NCBI GenBank assembly: GCA_035525785.1 | Contig: DATLDQ010000024.1 | Coordinates: 1 to 64,000, forward strand | Length of the DNA stretch: 64,000 nt | Source: CADEED01 sp035525785 | Lineage (GTDB): Bacteria; Pseudomonadota; Gammaproteobacteria; Steroidobacterales; Steroidobacteraceae | Direction: 5' to 3' | Shown: positions 36,625 to 47,958 of the stretch, one piece after another | Numbering within the stretch: position 1 is the first letter of the stretch | Layout of the letters: every line of letters begins with the position of its first letter | Made by a program: the position numbers and the translations under genes | Notes under the pieces: generated by a model | Told to the model about the DNA's origin: nothing | The model's input: only the letters and a program-made list of their open reading frames with translations | The model's database searches: none

Positions 36625-37165
36625 ACGTGAACCACACGTTCTCGATCTGCCAGTCCTTGCAGATCGGGTCGACCTGGTAGCTCGCGCACTTGCCCGCGAG
36701 GTGGATGCGCTTGGTCTCCCGGTGCACCACCAAAAGGTGTTTCTCGTTGGCGAGACCCAGCGAGCTCACGGGCTTGTTCCGCTCGATGTCGGTCTTGGTG
36801 ACTTCGGTCGGGTCGAGGATCAGCACGTCGCTCGATATTTTGAAGCTGCCGCTCTCGTCGACGGTGACGCCGCGCGCCTCCTTGCCCTTGCCCCAGCGGC
36901 CGTTGTACTGCAGGTGATACGTGCCGTCGGCGTCGAACCGCACGACCAGCTTGACCACCAGGTCGACGTTGAAGCTCTCGATGGTCACATCGTCCTCGGA
37001 ATAATCCATCTCCCAGGCGCCGTACAGGTCGGCGACCGCCGCGGGTGGTTTGCCGGGCAGACGTGTCGCCTCGTCGTACGCCTGCGGCACCTGCTGCTTC
37101 GCGCGCGGCAGCTTCGACAGCATGTCGCCGAGCGGGATGCTGACGAGGAGTGCTAACAATGGCAT
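36590..37165 (-). CDS. hypothetical protein, lipocalin-like pattern
   Basis: 191 residues. The first 20 are moderately hydrophobic but lack the positive charge of a clear signal peptide. The rest is beta-rich: DLYGAWEMDYSEDDV, VKLVVRFDADGTYHLQYNGRW, ESGSFKISSDVLILD, reminiscent of small ligand-binding beta barrels. No family can be named with confidence. It starts 4 bases after the YdeI stop and is the last gene of the folE operon. Confidence 0.65.
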   Translation of the reverse strand: MPLLALLVSIPLGDMLSKLPRAKQQVPQAYDEATRLPGKPPAAVADLYGAWEMDYSEDDVTIESFNVDLVVKLVVRFDADGTYHLQYNGRWGKGKEARGVTVDESGSFKISSDVLILDPTEVTKTDIERNKPVSSLGLANEKHLLVVHRETKRIHLAGKCASYQVDPICKDWQIENVWFTFKGPQTLKFGH

Positions 37166-37169
37166 GACG

Positions 37170-37790
37170 CTATCCTTTTTTGCGTGGCGGCTTCTGCGGC
37201 ACGATAGTTTCGCCCCGCGCCAGCATTTCGACCAGGGTGGCTATCTTCCGTGCCCGCCCCTCCGGCGTCTTCATGTTGTTGGTGCGGAACACCAGCGAGA
37301 AGAGATTTTGCCGGCTCAGCCCGCTGAACGTGGCCAGCGCTTTCTTGTTCGCCTTGATGGCCCGCATCAGGTCCGGCGGCAGGTTGTCGGCCGAGGTCTT
37401 GCGTATGGGCGCATAGGCCGCGTCCCAGCGCCCATCCGCCCTGGCGAGGTCGATCTGCTTCTGCCCGGCCGGTTGCATGCGGCGCGCTTCGATCAGCCGC
37501 GCGACGTGCTCGCGATTGATCTGGCTCCAGATGCTGCGCGCGCGCCGTGGTGTGTATCGCTGCAGGAAAGACTTTTCGTCGAGGCCCTTGCGGATGCCGT
37601 CTATCCACCCCCAGCAGAGCATCACGTCCAGCGCTTCGGCGCAGGTAACGCTCTGCAGGCCCGAGTTTTTCTTGTGGACCTTTAGCCAGAGCTCGGGCGC
37701 CTTGGCGTGATTGGCTCGCATCCAGGCCTCGAGCGCCCGGGTGTTCGCGAAAGCCCTGATGGCCTTGCTGTCGGGGACCACCGCGGCCAT
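37170..37790 (-). CDS. YdeI/OmpD-associated family protein
   Basis: 206 residues. YdeI signature: LWLKVHKKNSGLQSVTCAEALDVMLCWGWIDGIRKGLDEKSFLQRYTPRRARSIWS-type core (central 60-110 region) and LPPDLMRAIKANKKALATF near 145. Members are linked to resistance against bacteriocins or host peptides in some enterics. Cytoplasmic. The ATG abuts the TPR gene stop directly. Confidence 0.88.
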   Translation of the reverse strand: MAAVVPDSKAIRAFANTRALEAWMRANHAKAPELWLKVHKKNSGLQSVTCAEALDVMLCWGWIDGIRKGLDEKSFLQRYTPRRARSIWSQINREHVARLIEARRMQPAGQKQIDLARADGRWDAAYAPIRKTSADNLPPDLMRAIKANKKALATFSGLSRQNLFSLVFRTNNMKTPEGRARKIATLVEMLARGETIVPQKPPRKKG

Positions 37791-38687
37791 TCAGCCCTCG
37801 CCATCGACGGAAACCACGCGCCGCGCGCCGTGCGCGCACCAGCGCTCCAGCACCTCGGTCACGCTCTCGGAGCTCTTCGATGCAATGCCGACGCGCCGCT
37901 CCACGCGCCATCCGGTGCTGTGATCTTCATGATCGTGCTGTTCGTGCACGCGGCCCTCGCTGCAGGCCTTGCAGAGCATGCGCATGGTGGTCCAGTCCTC
38001 GAAAGGCATGCCGGCTTCCTCGCTGGCCTTGTCGAGCGCGTTCAGCGCATCGCTGTCGGGGGCTTCGATGGTCACGTCGTAGGTCTCGAACTGCGACGGC
38101 TCGAAGAGCTCGAACACGTTGAAAACCGAAAACACCCTTCCGTCCGCATCCTTGCGTTCGCCCATGGGCGCGCCATCGTGCAGCACCACGTCGCCGTAGC
38201 GGAATTTCGCCGCGGGCGTGGGGATGTTGTTGATGCGCGCGGTGACCGGCGACAACCGACGCGCCCATACGGTTTCGATGGCCGTGCCCATGTCCTCGAA
38301 CCCGTTGAGCCGCACGCAGGCGCGGCCGAAATTGCCTTCGATGGGTTCCTCGCCCGCCTCGATCTCCATGGCCTGGCGGCGCCACGCTTCGCGCGCCGTG
38401 CGCCAGTCCCGCAGAGCCGTGGCGGCGATTCCGGCATTCCAGTTGGTGGCGTCATGTTGGGGCCGGATCTCGGCGGCCATGAGGTTGTAACGCAGCGATT
38501 TTTCCCAGTCGCGGCGATACTTGTAGATGAGGCCGACGTTGTAGAGCGTATGCGGCCGCTTGCGGTCGAGCGCCAGCGCTTCGAGGTACAGCGCCAGTGC
38601 GCCGTCCTCGTCACCCGCGTCGCTCTTCGCCATGCCCGCTTCGTGCAGGGCGTCGGCGCGGGCGCCCGGGTCCGTCTCCTCGGTCAA
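37791..38687 (-). CDS. tetratricopeptide-repeat protein
   Basis: 298 residues. TPR units span about 10-110 (ALHEAGMAKSDAGDEDGALALYLEAL, LYNVGLIYKYRRDWEKSLRYNLMA, WNAGIAATALRDWRTAREAW). The C-terminal 180 residues hold a Cys/His-containing stretch (RMLCKACSEGRVHEQHDHEDH). The start is TTG at 38687 just after the folE stop, chosen because the first TPR begins near residue 8; an ATG at 38633 would cut it. Function unknown, probably a protein-interaction adaptor. Confidence 0.78.
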   Translation of the reverse strand: MTEETDPGARADALHEAGMAKSDAGDEDGALALYLEALALDRKRPHTLYNVGLIYKYRRDWEKSLRYNLMAAEIRPQHDATNWNAGIAATALRDWRTAREAWRRQAMEIEAGEEPIEGNFGRACVRLNGFEDMGTAIETVWARRLSPVTARINNIPTPAAKFRYGDVVLHDGAPMGERKDADGRVFSVFNVFELFEPSQFETYDVTIEAPDSDALNALDKASEEAGMPFEDWTTMRMLCKACSEGRVHEQHDHEDHSTGWRVERRVGIASKSSESVTEVLERWCAHGARRVVSVDGEG

Positions 38688-38688
38688 C

Positions 38689-39375
38689 TCACCGGTCCCT
38701 GAGGTCGATCAACGAGAGGAATTCACGGCGCAGCGCGCCGTTCTCGAGGAACACGCCGCGCATGACCGAGTTGGTCATCTTCGACGCATTGTCCTTCACG
38801 CCACGCCAGTGCATGCAGAAATGATCCGCTTCCATGACCACCGCGAGGCCGTCGGGCTTCATCATGCTCACCAGCAGGTCGGCGAGCTGCAGGATGGCTT
38901 CCTCCTGGATCTGCGGGCGCGACATGATCCACTCGGACAGCCGCGAATACTTCGACAAACCGATGAGCGCGGAATCCTGGTTGGGCATCACGCCTATCCA
39001 CAGCCGGCCCATGATCGGGCAGAGGTGGTGGCTGCAGGCGCTGCGCACGGTGATCGGGCCCATGATCATGAGCTCGTTGAGATGCGCGGCGTTCGGAAAC
39101 TCCGTCACCTTCGGGCTCGGCACGTAGCGGCCGCGAAACAACTCGTTGACGTACATCTTCGCGACGCGGCGCGCGGTGTCCTGCGTGTTGTGGTCGTTGG
39201 CAACGTCGATGACCAGGCTTTCGAGCACGCCCGCGAGCTTGCCCTCCACTTCCTTCGTGAGCTGCTCGATCTCGCCGGGCTCGATGAACCCGGAGATGTT
39301 GTCGTTGGCGTGGAAGCGCTGGCCCTTGGCCTGCAATCGATCGCGGATCTTTCGGGAAACGGGGATGTCCGCCAT
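38689..39375 (-). CDS. folE: GTP cyclohydrolase I
   Basis: Converts GTP to 7,8-dihydroneopterin triphosphate, the first step to tetrahydrofolate. 228 residues. Zinc ligands Cys114 and His117 (SACSHHLCPIMGRLW) and Cys187 (EADHFCMHWRGVKD) are all present, so this is the zinc-dependent type IA enzyme. It heads the leftward folE-TPR-ydeI-hypothetical operon, with only 1 base between its stop and the TPR start. Confidence 0.97.
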   Translation of the reverse strand: MADIPVSRKIRDRLQAKGQRFHANDNISGFIEPGEIEQLTKEVEGKLAGVLESLVIDVANDHNTQDTARRVAKMYVNELFRGRYVPSPKVTEFPNAAHLNELMIMGPITVRSACSHHLCPIMGRLWIGVMPNQDSALIGLSKYSRLSEWIMSRPQIQEEAILQLADLLVSMMKPDGLAVVMEADHFCMHWRGVKDNASKMTNSVMRGVFLENGALRREFLSLIDLRDR

Positions 39376-39413
39376 GTCGGCTCCTGCGAATTCGCAGGTG
39401 ACTCAATAGCAGA

Positions 39414-41339
39414 TCAGCGGCACTCCCCGCCACCCATGGCAGCCGCAAGATAGCCCGGCAGGTAAATGTTTCCCGTGTCCTTGGTCCAGAAGTCCTTGAA
39501 CTGGTACTCGGAGTGCGGCATGGCGTGCGATCCACACACCGATGCGACGATCAGCGCGCCGTGGTTGCGGAAGCCCCCTTCCGTGGAGAAATCGAGCCCC
39601 TGCGGCGTGTTCAGATGACAGGCAATGCAATAGGGGCGCACGACGTTCCGGTAGAGATCGGCGTTCGCGCGCCAGCCGCTCGGTACGAAGTCCGGGTCTG
39701 CCGTCGCGGACGCGCGTGCGTTGCCGCCATAAAGGCCATTGAGATACCGCACCACCGACGGCGGCGGCGACGTGTCGAGGATGGCCTTGTTGATCAGGTG
39801 GAACTTGTCGTTCTTCGCGATGATTCGCGCCGGGTCTATGGGCAGCAGCGTCGAACCGGTGACCTTCGCGTCCTGCGCGTTGAACGTGCCGCCATGACAG
39901 GACATGCAGACGAACGGCGGATATTTCTGCCCCTCGCTGTCGAAGGTGGTCGTCAACGCCAGGCGGTAGTTTGACGTGAGGGTTTCGGGCCGGCCTGTGA
40001 TGATCATGATGGGCTCGCTCAGCGGCCCGTCGAAAGCCAGGAACCACGTGTGTGGCGGTTTGTGCGCGAGTACCGTGAGTCCGTGGTCGGCACTCTTTGC
40101 GTAGCACACCACCTCTCCCACCCGGGTGGCGCTCGGCCAGCAGCGCGACAGGCGCTCCGCGTGGAATTCGGTGACGTTCTGGTAATGGGCCTCATCGCCA
40201 TCTTCCCAGACCGGCACGAAATCGGATCCGTACACCCAGCCCACGTTGAGCTGCTCGTTGGTCACGCCCAGGCCCCTGAGCACGGTGACGAAGTCCATGC
40301 CGAGCGCGCACTGCACGCAGGCCGACACGTAGTGAGACAGGGTCGCGCCGACACTGCCCTGCCCCGGCCGCGTCAGAAATCTTGGCGAGTGCGCGGGCAA
40401 TCCGCGCACGATGAGCTGAACCTTCGCTGTGTTGTTCGGGTCATGCAGGCGCTGCTCGTCCTGCGCGGCGAGGGTCCAGTTGCCCGGGCCGCTCGGCACG
40501 TTGTTGACGAGTGCGCCTTGCTGATTGGACGGGACCACCAAGCCGTTCGCCCCGAGTCCGGTTCCGTCGATTCGATAGCCGCCAGCCCCGGTGACGGGTG
40601 ACCACGACAGCCGCACGGCGCCGCTGCCCATGTATTGCGCGGTGAAGTCGGCCGGTATCGGCATTGCCTTCGGCGCGGCCGGCGGCGCGGATGCCGGCGG
40701 CGGCCTCACGATCTCGCGCATTCCTGGCCGCTCGGCGACGGGCCGCTCGATCACGGGCCGGTTGGCGGCCATGGGCATCGTGGCCGCCTGCTCGGCGCGC
40801 GTGAAGTTCCAGTTGCATTGCATGGGCGCCACGGCGCCGGCGCGTCCCAGCCCGGCGGGCATCGCGTTGGCATTGGCCGAGCGCGAACCACTGACCGTCA
40901 GTTCACCCGGATCAGCCTCTATCCACCCGATGATCCATTCGCTGAGCGGCATGGCGGCCGCGCCAGCGACCTTCAATCCGCCACGTACCTCGGCGAGTGG
41001 TGCCATTTGTTTGAATATGAGGCGCTTGTCCGATGCGCGAACGAACACCGCGATCGAACTCGGTTGCGCGGGCACGTCGATGTGCCACGCACCGCGCGCG
41101 CCAGAGCCACTGCCCGACGCCGTCCAGGTCGCCGGGTAGATCTCCATGACTCCCTGCATCGATGGAGCGCCACCGTCCAGCGTCCAGGTCTGCGTCTCCG
41201 CGCGCGAATCGAGACCCCCGCTGACTTCGACGCGGCACTCGACCTTGCCGGTCCAGGGTCGGGTGGAGGCCGAAGGCGCCGCCGACGCGTGAACGGACAC
41301 CGCGGCGATGGCCGCGGCGGCGAAGAGGAGGCGCCGCAC
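39414..41339 (-). CDS. secreted two-heme protein with fibronectin type III-like domain
   Basis: 641 residues from a GTG at 41339, with signal peptide 1-21. Residues 30-180 are beta-rich, about 228-312 look like an Fn3 domain, and the C-terminal half carries two heme c motifs, CMSCH (478-482) and CIACH (571-575), plus a possible Met ligand in SHAMPHS. It is therefore a periplasmic or exported c-type cytochrome of unknown electron partner. It starts 1 base after the stop of the upstream secreted protein, so the two are coupled. Confidence 0.7.
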   Translation of the reverse strand: MRRLLFAAAAIAAVSVHASAAPSASTRPWTGKVECRVEVSGGLDSRAETQTWTLDGGAPSMQGVMEIYPATWTASGSGSGARGAWHIDVPAQPSSIAVFVRASDKRLIFKQMAPLAEVRGGLKVAGAAAMPLSEWIIGWIEADPGELTVSGSRSANANAMPAGLGRAGAVAPMQCNWNFTRAEQAATMPMAANRPVIERPVAERPGMREIVRPPPASAPPAAPKAMPIPADFTAQYMGSGAVRLSWSPVTGAGGYRIDGTGLGANGLVVPSNQQGALVNNVPSGPGNWTLAAQDEQRLHDPNNTAKVQLIVRGLPAHSPRFLTRPGQGSVGATLSHYVSACVQCALGMDFVTVLRGLGVTNEQLNVGWVYGSDFVPVWEDGDEAHYQNVTEFHAERLSRCWPSATRVGEVVCYAKSADHGLTVLAHKPPHTWFLAFDGPLSEPIMIITGRPETLTSNYRLALTTTFDSEGQKYPPFVCMSCHGGTFNAQDAKVTGSTLLPIDPARIIAKNDKFHLINKAILDTSPPPSVVRYLNGLYGGNARASATADPDFVPSGWRANADLYRNVVRPYCIACHLNTPQGLDFSTEGGFRNHGALIVASVCGSHAMPHSEYQFKDFWTKDTGNIYLPGYLAAAMGGGECR

Positions 41340-41340
41340 C

Positions 41341-42012
41341 TCAGCCGCCGGCGACGCTACCCACGACGGCGATGGCCACGCTCTCGATGAGCGGGCTCAA
41401 CACGTCCTGACCATTCTCCTTGGCCTTGCCGACGACCTTGTCGGCCATGGCGGGCTTCTCCGCATCGGGTTTCACGAGCTTGTATTCGAGCGTGAGCGAA
41501 TCACCGGCCTTCACGTTGGCCTTCTGCGCGCCATTGATGGCCGCCATGGCATTGGCCATGGCGTCTTCCTGCGCGGACTGCATCTGTGCGCTCATCATGC
41601 TCTGTGCCGCCATCGACGCCGCCATCTGGCCGCTCATTCCGCCGCCTCCGCCCAGCATGGGCGCCGCCGCGGCCAGCGGCGCGAGCTTCCTGAGCATGCC
41701 GAAACCACCACCTTTCTTCGCCTGCGTGACATCCGTGTACAGCACGAAGTCGCAGCCCTTCTCCTTGGCTTCGGCGTTGATCTGCAAAGGGATACGGGCC
41801 TCGAGCGTCACCACCTCGATGGCCGGGCCCTTCAGATAACTCAGCAGCGCCTGCCGCACCGGCTCGGCGACGTCGGCCGCCTCGCCGTTGCCCTGTCCGA
41901 GCTGGGCGCGCGGCAGGGCGACGCCGACCTTGAGTTTGGCGGCGGCCATCGCGCCCGACGCGAACGTGAGGCCGATGAAGATCGTCGTGATTGTCCTGAC
42001 CAGGCAGCGCAT
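41341..42012 (-). CDS. secreted protein of unknown function, TolB-like pattern
   Basis: 223 residues from the ATG at 42012, with signal peptide 1-23 (IFIGLTFASGAMA). The mature N-terminus (LKVGVALPRAQLG, VRQALLSYL, EVVTLEARIPLQ, CDFVLYTDV) resembles the first strand-helix units of TolB/FlgO-like domains. A Met/Gly/Ala-rich loop is in the centre (100-150). No known family. It is the first gene of the pair with the two-heme protein and divergent from the ECF sigma gene. Confidence 0.65.
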   Translation of the reverse strand: MRCLVRTITTIFIGLTFASGAMAAAKLKVGVALPRAQLGQGNGEAADVAEPVRQALLSYLKGPAIEVVTLEARIPLQINAEAKEKGCDFVLYTDVTQAKKGGGFGMLRKLAPLAAAAPMLGGGGGMSGQMAASMAAQSMMSAQMQSAQEDAMANAMAAINGAQKANVKAGDSLTLEYKLVKPDAEKPAMADKVVGKAKENGQDVLSPLIESVAIAVVGSVAGG

Positions 42013-42080
42013 TTCAGTCCCCGTCCGAGTTGTAACCAGTCCTGGGATACTTCCGGACATTCCGCGCAGAAGTTACAGCG

Positions 42081-42098
42081 CAGCGAGTTAGATCGCTG
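42081..42098. promoter_or_regulatory. inverted repeat in divergent gap before ECF sigma gene
   Basis: CAGCGA-GTTAGA-TCGCTG, perfect 6-bp arms, placed 35 bases before the sigma ATG and 69 bases before the secreted-protein ATG. It is a possible operator; no clear sigma70 boxes are seen in the 120-base gap. Confidence 0.3.
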
Positions 42099-42132
42099 AT
42101 CCTGCTAGCAAAGTCGTGGTAAAACCCGAGCC

Positions 42133-42843
42133 ATGCCCGAGTCCAGCTCATTTCCAGATACGCACTGGAGCGTGGTGATGCTGGCGGGACAATCCGACGC
42201 CGACAAGACGCGCGCAGCCATGGAAGTGCTGTTCCGCGCGTACTGGTATCCGCTGTTCACGCACCTGCGCTCGCGCGGCCAGTCGCGCGCCGAAGCGGAG
42301 GACCTGCTGCAAGGCTTCTTCGTGCACCTGGTCGAACGCCAGACGCTGGCGCGCGCCGATCGCCTCAAAGGCGCGTTCCGCTCGTTCCTGCTGGGATGCC
42401 TGCGCAATTTCCTGGCTAACCACCGCGAGCACGCCGCGGCCGGCAAGCGCGGTGGCGGCGTGTCGTTCATCCCGCTCGATTTCGACGCGGCCGAGAGCGC
42501 GTTGCAACAACAGGGACCGGACCCGGCCGCGGACACCGAGCGCGACTTCGACCGACGCTGGGCCTGGATGCTCATGCAGCGCGCGCTCTCGCAACTCGAG
42601 TCCGACTACCGCACGCGGCCCGAGGTGTACGCGCGGCTCAAGGTGTTCCTGACCAATCCGGACGATGGCTCCCGCGCGCAGATCGCGGCGCAACTCGGCA
42701 TGTCCGATGGGGCCATCAAGGTCGCCATCCATCGGCTGCGCGCGCGTTTTCGCGAGCTGTTGCGCGCCGAGATCGCGCGCACCGTATCCGCGCCGCACGA
42801 GATCGACGATGAGCTCCGGCACCTGCTGCAGGTGCTGGCCTGA
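42133..42843 (+). CDS. ECF sigma factor of the Ser/Thr-kinase-linked type
   Basis: 236 residues. Region 2 reads AEDLLQGFFVHLVERQ, with QGFF in place of the usual QETF, followed by FRSFLLGCLRNFLANHREHAAAGKRGGG; region 4 is QIAAQLGMSDGAIKVAIHRLRARFRELLR (about 180-210). This pattern is found in sigma factors encoded beside protein kinases, which are thought to be switched on by phosphorylation rather than by anti-sigma release. The kinase gene starts 1 base after its stop. Confidence 0.9.
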   Translation: MPESSSFPDTHWSVVMLAGQSDADKTRAAMEVLFRAYWYPLFTHLRSRGQSRAEAEDLLQGFFVHLVERQTLARADRLKGAFRSFLLGCLRNFLANHREHAAAGKRGGGVSFIPLDFDAAESALQQQGPDPAADTERDFDRRWAWMLMQRALSQLESDYRTRPEVYARLKVFLTNPDDGSRAQIAAQLGMSDGAIKVAIHRLRARFRELLRAEIARTVSAPHEIDDELRHLLQVLA

Positions 42844-42844
42844 A

Positions 42845-45346
<2,502 letters not shown>

Positions 45347-45394
45347 ACTTCGCGTCGATTGCAACCCGGCGCGCGCCCCAGCCGTCTCAATGGC

Positions 45395-46006
45395 ATGAAA
45401 CGCCTGCTGCCCGGCCTCTGCGCCCTCCTGTTCCTGGTTTCCACATCGGCCCTCGCCGCACCGCCCGAGCGCGCGGTCCACGGCCGCCGGCTGACTTCGA
45501 CGCACGACCCCGCGATCACCATCACGCTGCCACGCTCCGTGCGGTATGTCGGCGCGGACCGATGGGATCTCTACGACATCTGCGATGCGGAGCTGCACCT
45601 CTTCGTCGAAGCGGACGCGCACAAGAGGGTGAAGGCGTTCTACTGGATCCAGTTCGAGGGCTATCTGCCGTCGAACACGCACGTCTATGACTATTCCAAG
45701 GACGAACCGGTGACGTTCGCCGGCCGTCCCTTCTGGAAGCGCGCGCGCTTCGGTCCTACGAACGACCCGCAGCGCGCGGGCTCGGACAGCGAACACGTTC
45801 GACGGCTGCTCGAGCGGGCGGGCTACGAACTACCGCCGCTGATGATGAACGTGCGCCTGGTGCAGCTGCTCGACGACGCGCGCCGCAAAGAGCTGATGTT
45901 CATCTACGCCGAGGAGTTGCCCGCGGCTGCGAACACCGGCGAGCAATGGCCGCAGATGCAGCAAGGCCTGGTCAAGCGCGCGATGAAGCGCATCCGCATC
46001 TCGTGA
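45395..46006 (+). CDS. secreted hypothetical protein
   Basis: 203 residues from the ATG at 45395; signal peptide about 1-22 (LCALLFLVSTSALA). The mature protein is mixed alpha/beta with ITITLPRSVRYVGADRWDLYDICDAELHLFVEAD and a C-terminal helix. No family recognised. It follows the kinase gene by 48 bases on the same strand, so it may be part of its operon or regulon. Its stop abuts the convergent LysR stop. Confidence 0.7.
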   Translation: MKRLLPGLCALLFLVSTSALAAPPERAVHGRRLTSTHDPAITITLPRSVRYVGADRWDLYDICDAELHLFVEADAHKRVKAFYWIQFEGYLPSNTHVYDYSKDEPVTFAGRPFWKRARFGPTNDPQRAGSDSEHVRRLLERAGYELPPLMMNVRLVQLLDDARRKELMFIYAEELPAAANTGEQWPQMQQGLVKRAMKRIRIS

Positions 46007-46948
46007 TCAGCGCCGGCGCAAGAGCTCCCGCGCCGCTTTGCCCGCCGCTTCGAGTGAATCCAGCAGCCACAGCAGGCCTCCATCGCGCGTCGCCACCTGG
46101 GGAGCGATGGCAACGATGGGCGAGCTCATCAGCGGCATCGGCGGCTCGAAGCTCACCACCTTGTAGCGTGGCGCATGCTTGGCGACGAAGTGGCGCGGCA
46201 GAGCCGCGACCAGGTCGGATTCCTCGATGAGCGCGAGCGCCAGCAGAAAATTGGGAACCGTGAGCGCGACGTGCCGCTTGAGCTTCTTCTTCGCGAGCAG
46301 CTTGTCGACCATGCCCTCCGGGTCACCTGACACCGACACGAGCATGTGGGACGAGGCGGCATAACCCTCGAGCGTGCACTTCTTCGCGAGCGGATGCCCC
46401 GGACGCGCGACCAGCACGAAGTCCTCCTCGAACAGCGTGCGCGACACGAAGCGGGCCGGCACCTCGGGCAACGGCAGCAGCGCGACGTCGATCTTCCTGC
46501 CATCGAGCTCGGTCAACGCGTCTTCGAACCGGCCTACCCAGTTGACGACACCGAGGTCGATGCCCGGAGCCTTGCGGCGCAGCCTGGACAGCAACAGCGG
46601 CAACATCACGGCGGCCGCGGCGTCCGGCGCGCCGATGAGGAAGCGGCGCCGGGACTTCGCCGGATCGAACACTTCGGCCTGTGCCATCACCTGCCGCGCG
46701 CGTTCCAGCACTTCGCCGACCGGGGCCGCGAGCTGGCGCGCACGATCGGTGGGGACGACGCCTTTGGGATGCCGCAGGAACAGCGGGTCCTGCATCAACC
46801 GCCTCAATCTACCGAGGCCATGGCTCACCGCGGATGCGGAAATGTGCATCCGGCTCGCGGCGCGCCCGACGTGCAGCTCTTCGTAGACCGCTTCGAACAG
46901 CACGAGCAGATTGAGGTCGGCCCGAGCGAGATTCATTTTGTTCAGCAT
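46007..46948 (-). CDS. LysR family transcriptional regulator
   Basis: 313 residues. N-terminal winged helix 8-67 (LLVLFEAVYEELHVGRAASRMHISASAVSHGLGRLR, RHPKGVVPT) and LysR substrate-binding domain 100-300 with the type-2 periplasmic-binding fold. The NodD/LeuO-like start (ADLNLLVLFEAVYEE) is seen in that branch. It is divergent from the DUF924 gene across 72 bases, the usual arrangement for a LysR target, though the link is inferred. Confidence 0.93.
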   Translation of the reverse strand: MLNKMNLARADLNLLVLFEAVYEELHVGRAASRMHISASAVSHGLGRLRRLMQDPLFLRHPKGVVPTDRARQLAAPVGEVLERARQVMAQAEVFDPAKSRRRFLIGAPDAAAAVMLPLLLSRLRRKAPGIDLGVVNWVGRFEDALTELDGRKIDVALLPLPEVPARFVSRTLFEEDFVLVARPGHPLAKKCTLEGYAASSHMLVSVSGDPEGMVDKLLAKKKLKRHVALTVPNFLLALALIEESDLVAALPRHFVAKHAPRYKVVSFEPPMPLMSSPIVAIAPQVATRDGGLLWLLDSLEAAGKAARELLRRR

Positions 46949-47020
46949 ATTTGTGAAATCGTATCACTGGATTCAGCACGACTCCGAGGCGATTCTCCGC
47001 GCCGGAGGATTTACACACTT

Positions 47021-47686
47021 ATGAACAGAAAACTCGCATTGCTGACGCTAGCCTCGCTTGCCGTGGGCTCCTTTGCCCGCTCCGAACCCGTTAGACCTTT
47101 CGAAGGCGATGAAATGACCCTGAACCCTGCTTCCGTGCGCCTGGCACCGGCGCAACGCGCCCTCGATGTGGTCGAGTTCTGGGAGAAAGCCGGCCCAGCG
47201 CTGTGGTTCGCCAAGGATGCCGACTTCGATCGCCGCTTTCGGGAACGCTTCCTCGCCGATCACGAGGCCGCCGCGCGCGGCGAGCTCATGCATTGGCAGA
47301 GCACGGCCGAAGGCGCGTTCGCGCTGGTGATCTTGCTCGACCAGTTCCCGCGGAACGCCTTTCGCGGCAGTGCGCGCATGTACGACACCGACGCGCTGGC
47401 CCGCAAGGTGGCCAACACTGCGTTCGCGGCGGGCTACGACCACGTGATGCCCGTCGCGCTGCAAAAATTCTTCGTGCTGCCCTTCGCCCACTCCGAAGAT
47501 CTCGCGGACCAGGAGCGGGCCGTCGCCCTGGCGCGGCGCATCAGCGCCGAAGACCTCGCGCATGCCGAGCATCACCGCGACATCGTGCGAAGGTTCGGGC
47601 GCTTTCCACATCGCAACGCGGTGCTCAACCGCGAAAGCACGAGCGAAGAAATGGTCTATCTCGAGAATGGCGGATACCAGGGATGA
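47021..47686 (+). CDS. DUF924 family protein, possibly exported
   Basis: 221 residues from the ATG at 47021. The core from about residue 40 is DUF924, a TPR-like helical protein: VVEFWEKAGPALWF, FALVILLDQFPRNAFRGSARMYDTD, FFVLPFAHSEDLADQERAV. Residues 1-21 resemble a signal peptide, which is odd for this cytoplasmic family; an in-frame ATG at 47114 with AAGGCG upstream would give the plain cytoplasmic form. Divergent from LysR. Confidence 0.85.
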   Translation: MNRKLALLTLASLAVGSFARSEPVRPFEGDEMTLNPASVRLAPAQRALDVVEFWEKAGPALWFAKDADFDRRFRERFLADHEAAARGELMHWQSTAEGAFALVILLDQFPRNAFRGSARMYDTDALARKVANTAFAAGYDHVMPVALQKFFVLPFAHSEDLADQERAVALARRISAEDLAHAEHHRDIVRRFGRFPHRNAVLNRESTSEEMVYLENGGYQG

Positions 47687-47772
47687 AAGATCCTGACCCA
47701 CGGGTTCGCCGGGTGCGGCTGGATGATTCATGTCCAAGGAACGGACTCTCCCTGATCTGGCTGCACCTGGCC

Positions 47773-47809
47773 CACGGGCGCCGGCCGGCGAATGCCGCCG
47801 GCGTCCGTG
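47773..47809. terminator. strong hairpin after the DUF924 gene
   Basis: Arms 47773-47785 and 47797-47809 pair at 12 of 13 positions around an 11-base loop, followed by TTCTT. It lies about 90 bases after the DUF924 stop in the 272-base gap before the esterase gene and may end that transcript. I see nothing else in this gap. Confidence 0.4.
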
Positions 47810-47958
47810 TTCTTCCCGCGCTGGAGTTGTCGAGCGACTCGGCAACGACTGCTTCTTCTGCTTCGTACGCTTCATCGCGAGCTCGGCCCGAGCGGCCGCA
47901 GTGAGCGCTGCGTCGCCCCCTGCCGATTGCGATAGCATCGCGGCACCAAGGGGGTTTC

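Noticed and set aside
42665..42844. Upstream extension of the kinase frame
   Set aside because: It overlaps the sigma factor in another frame; the ATG at 42845 directly follows the sigma stop.
46346..47020. Long N-terminal extension of the DUF924 frame
   Set aside because: It overlaps the LysR gene antisense, and the DUF924 start at 47021 has its own ribosome site.
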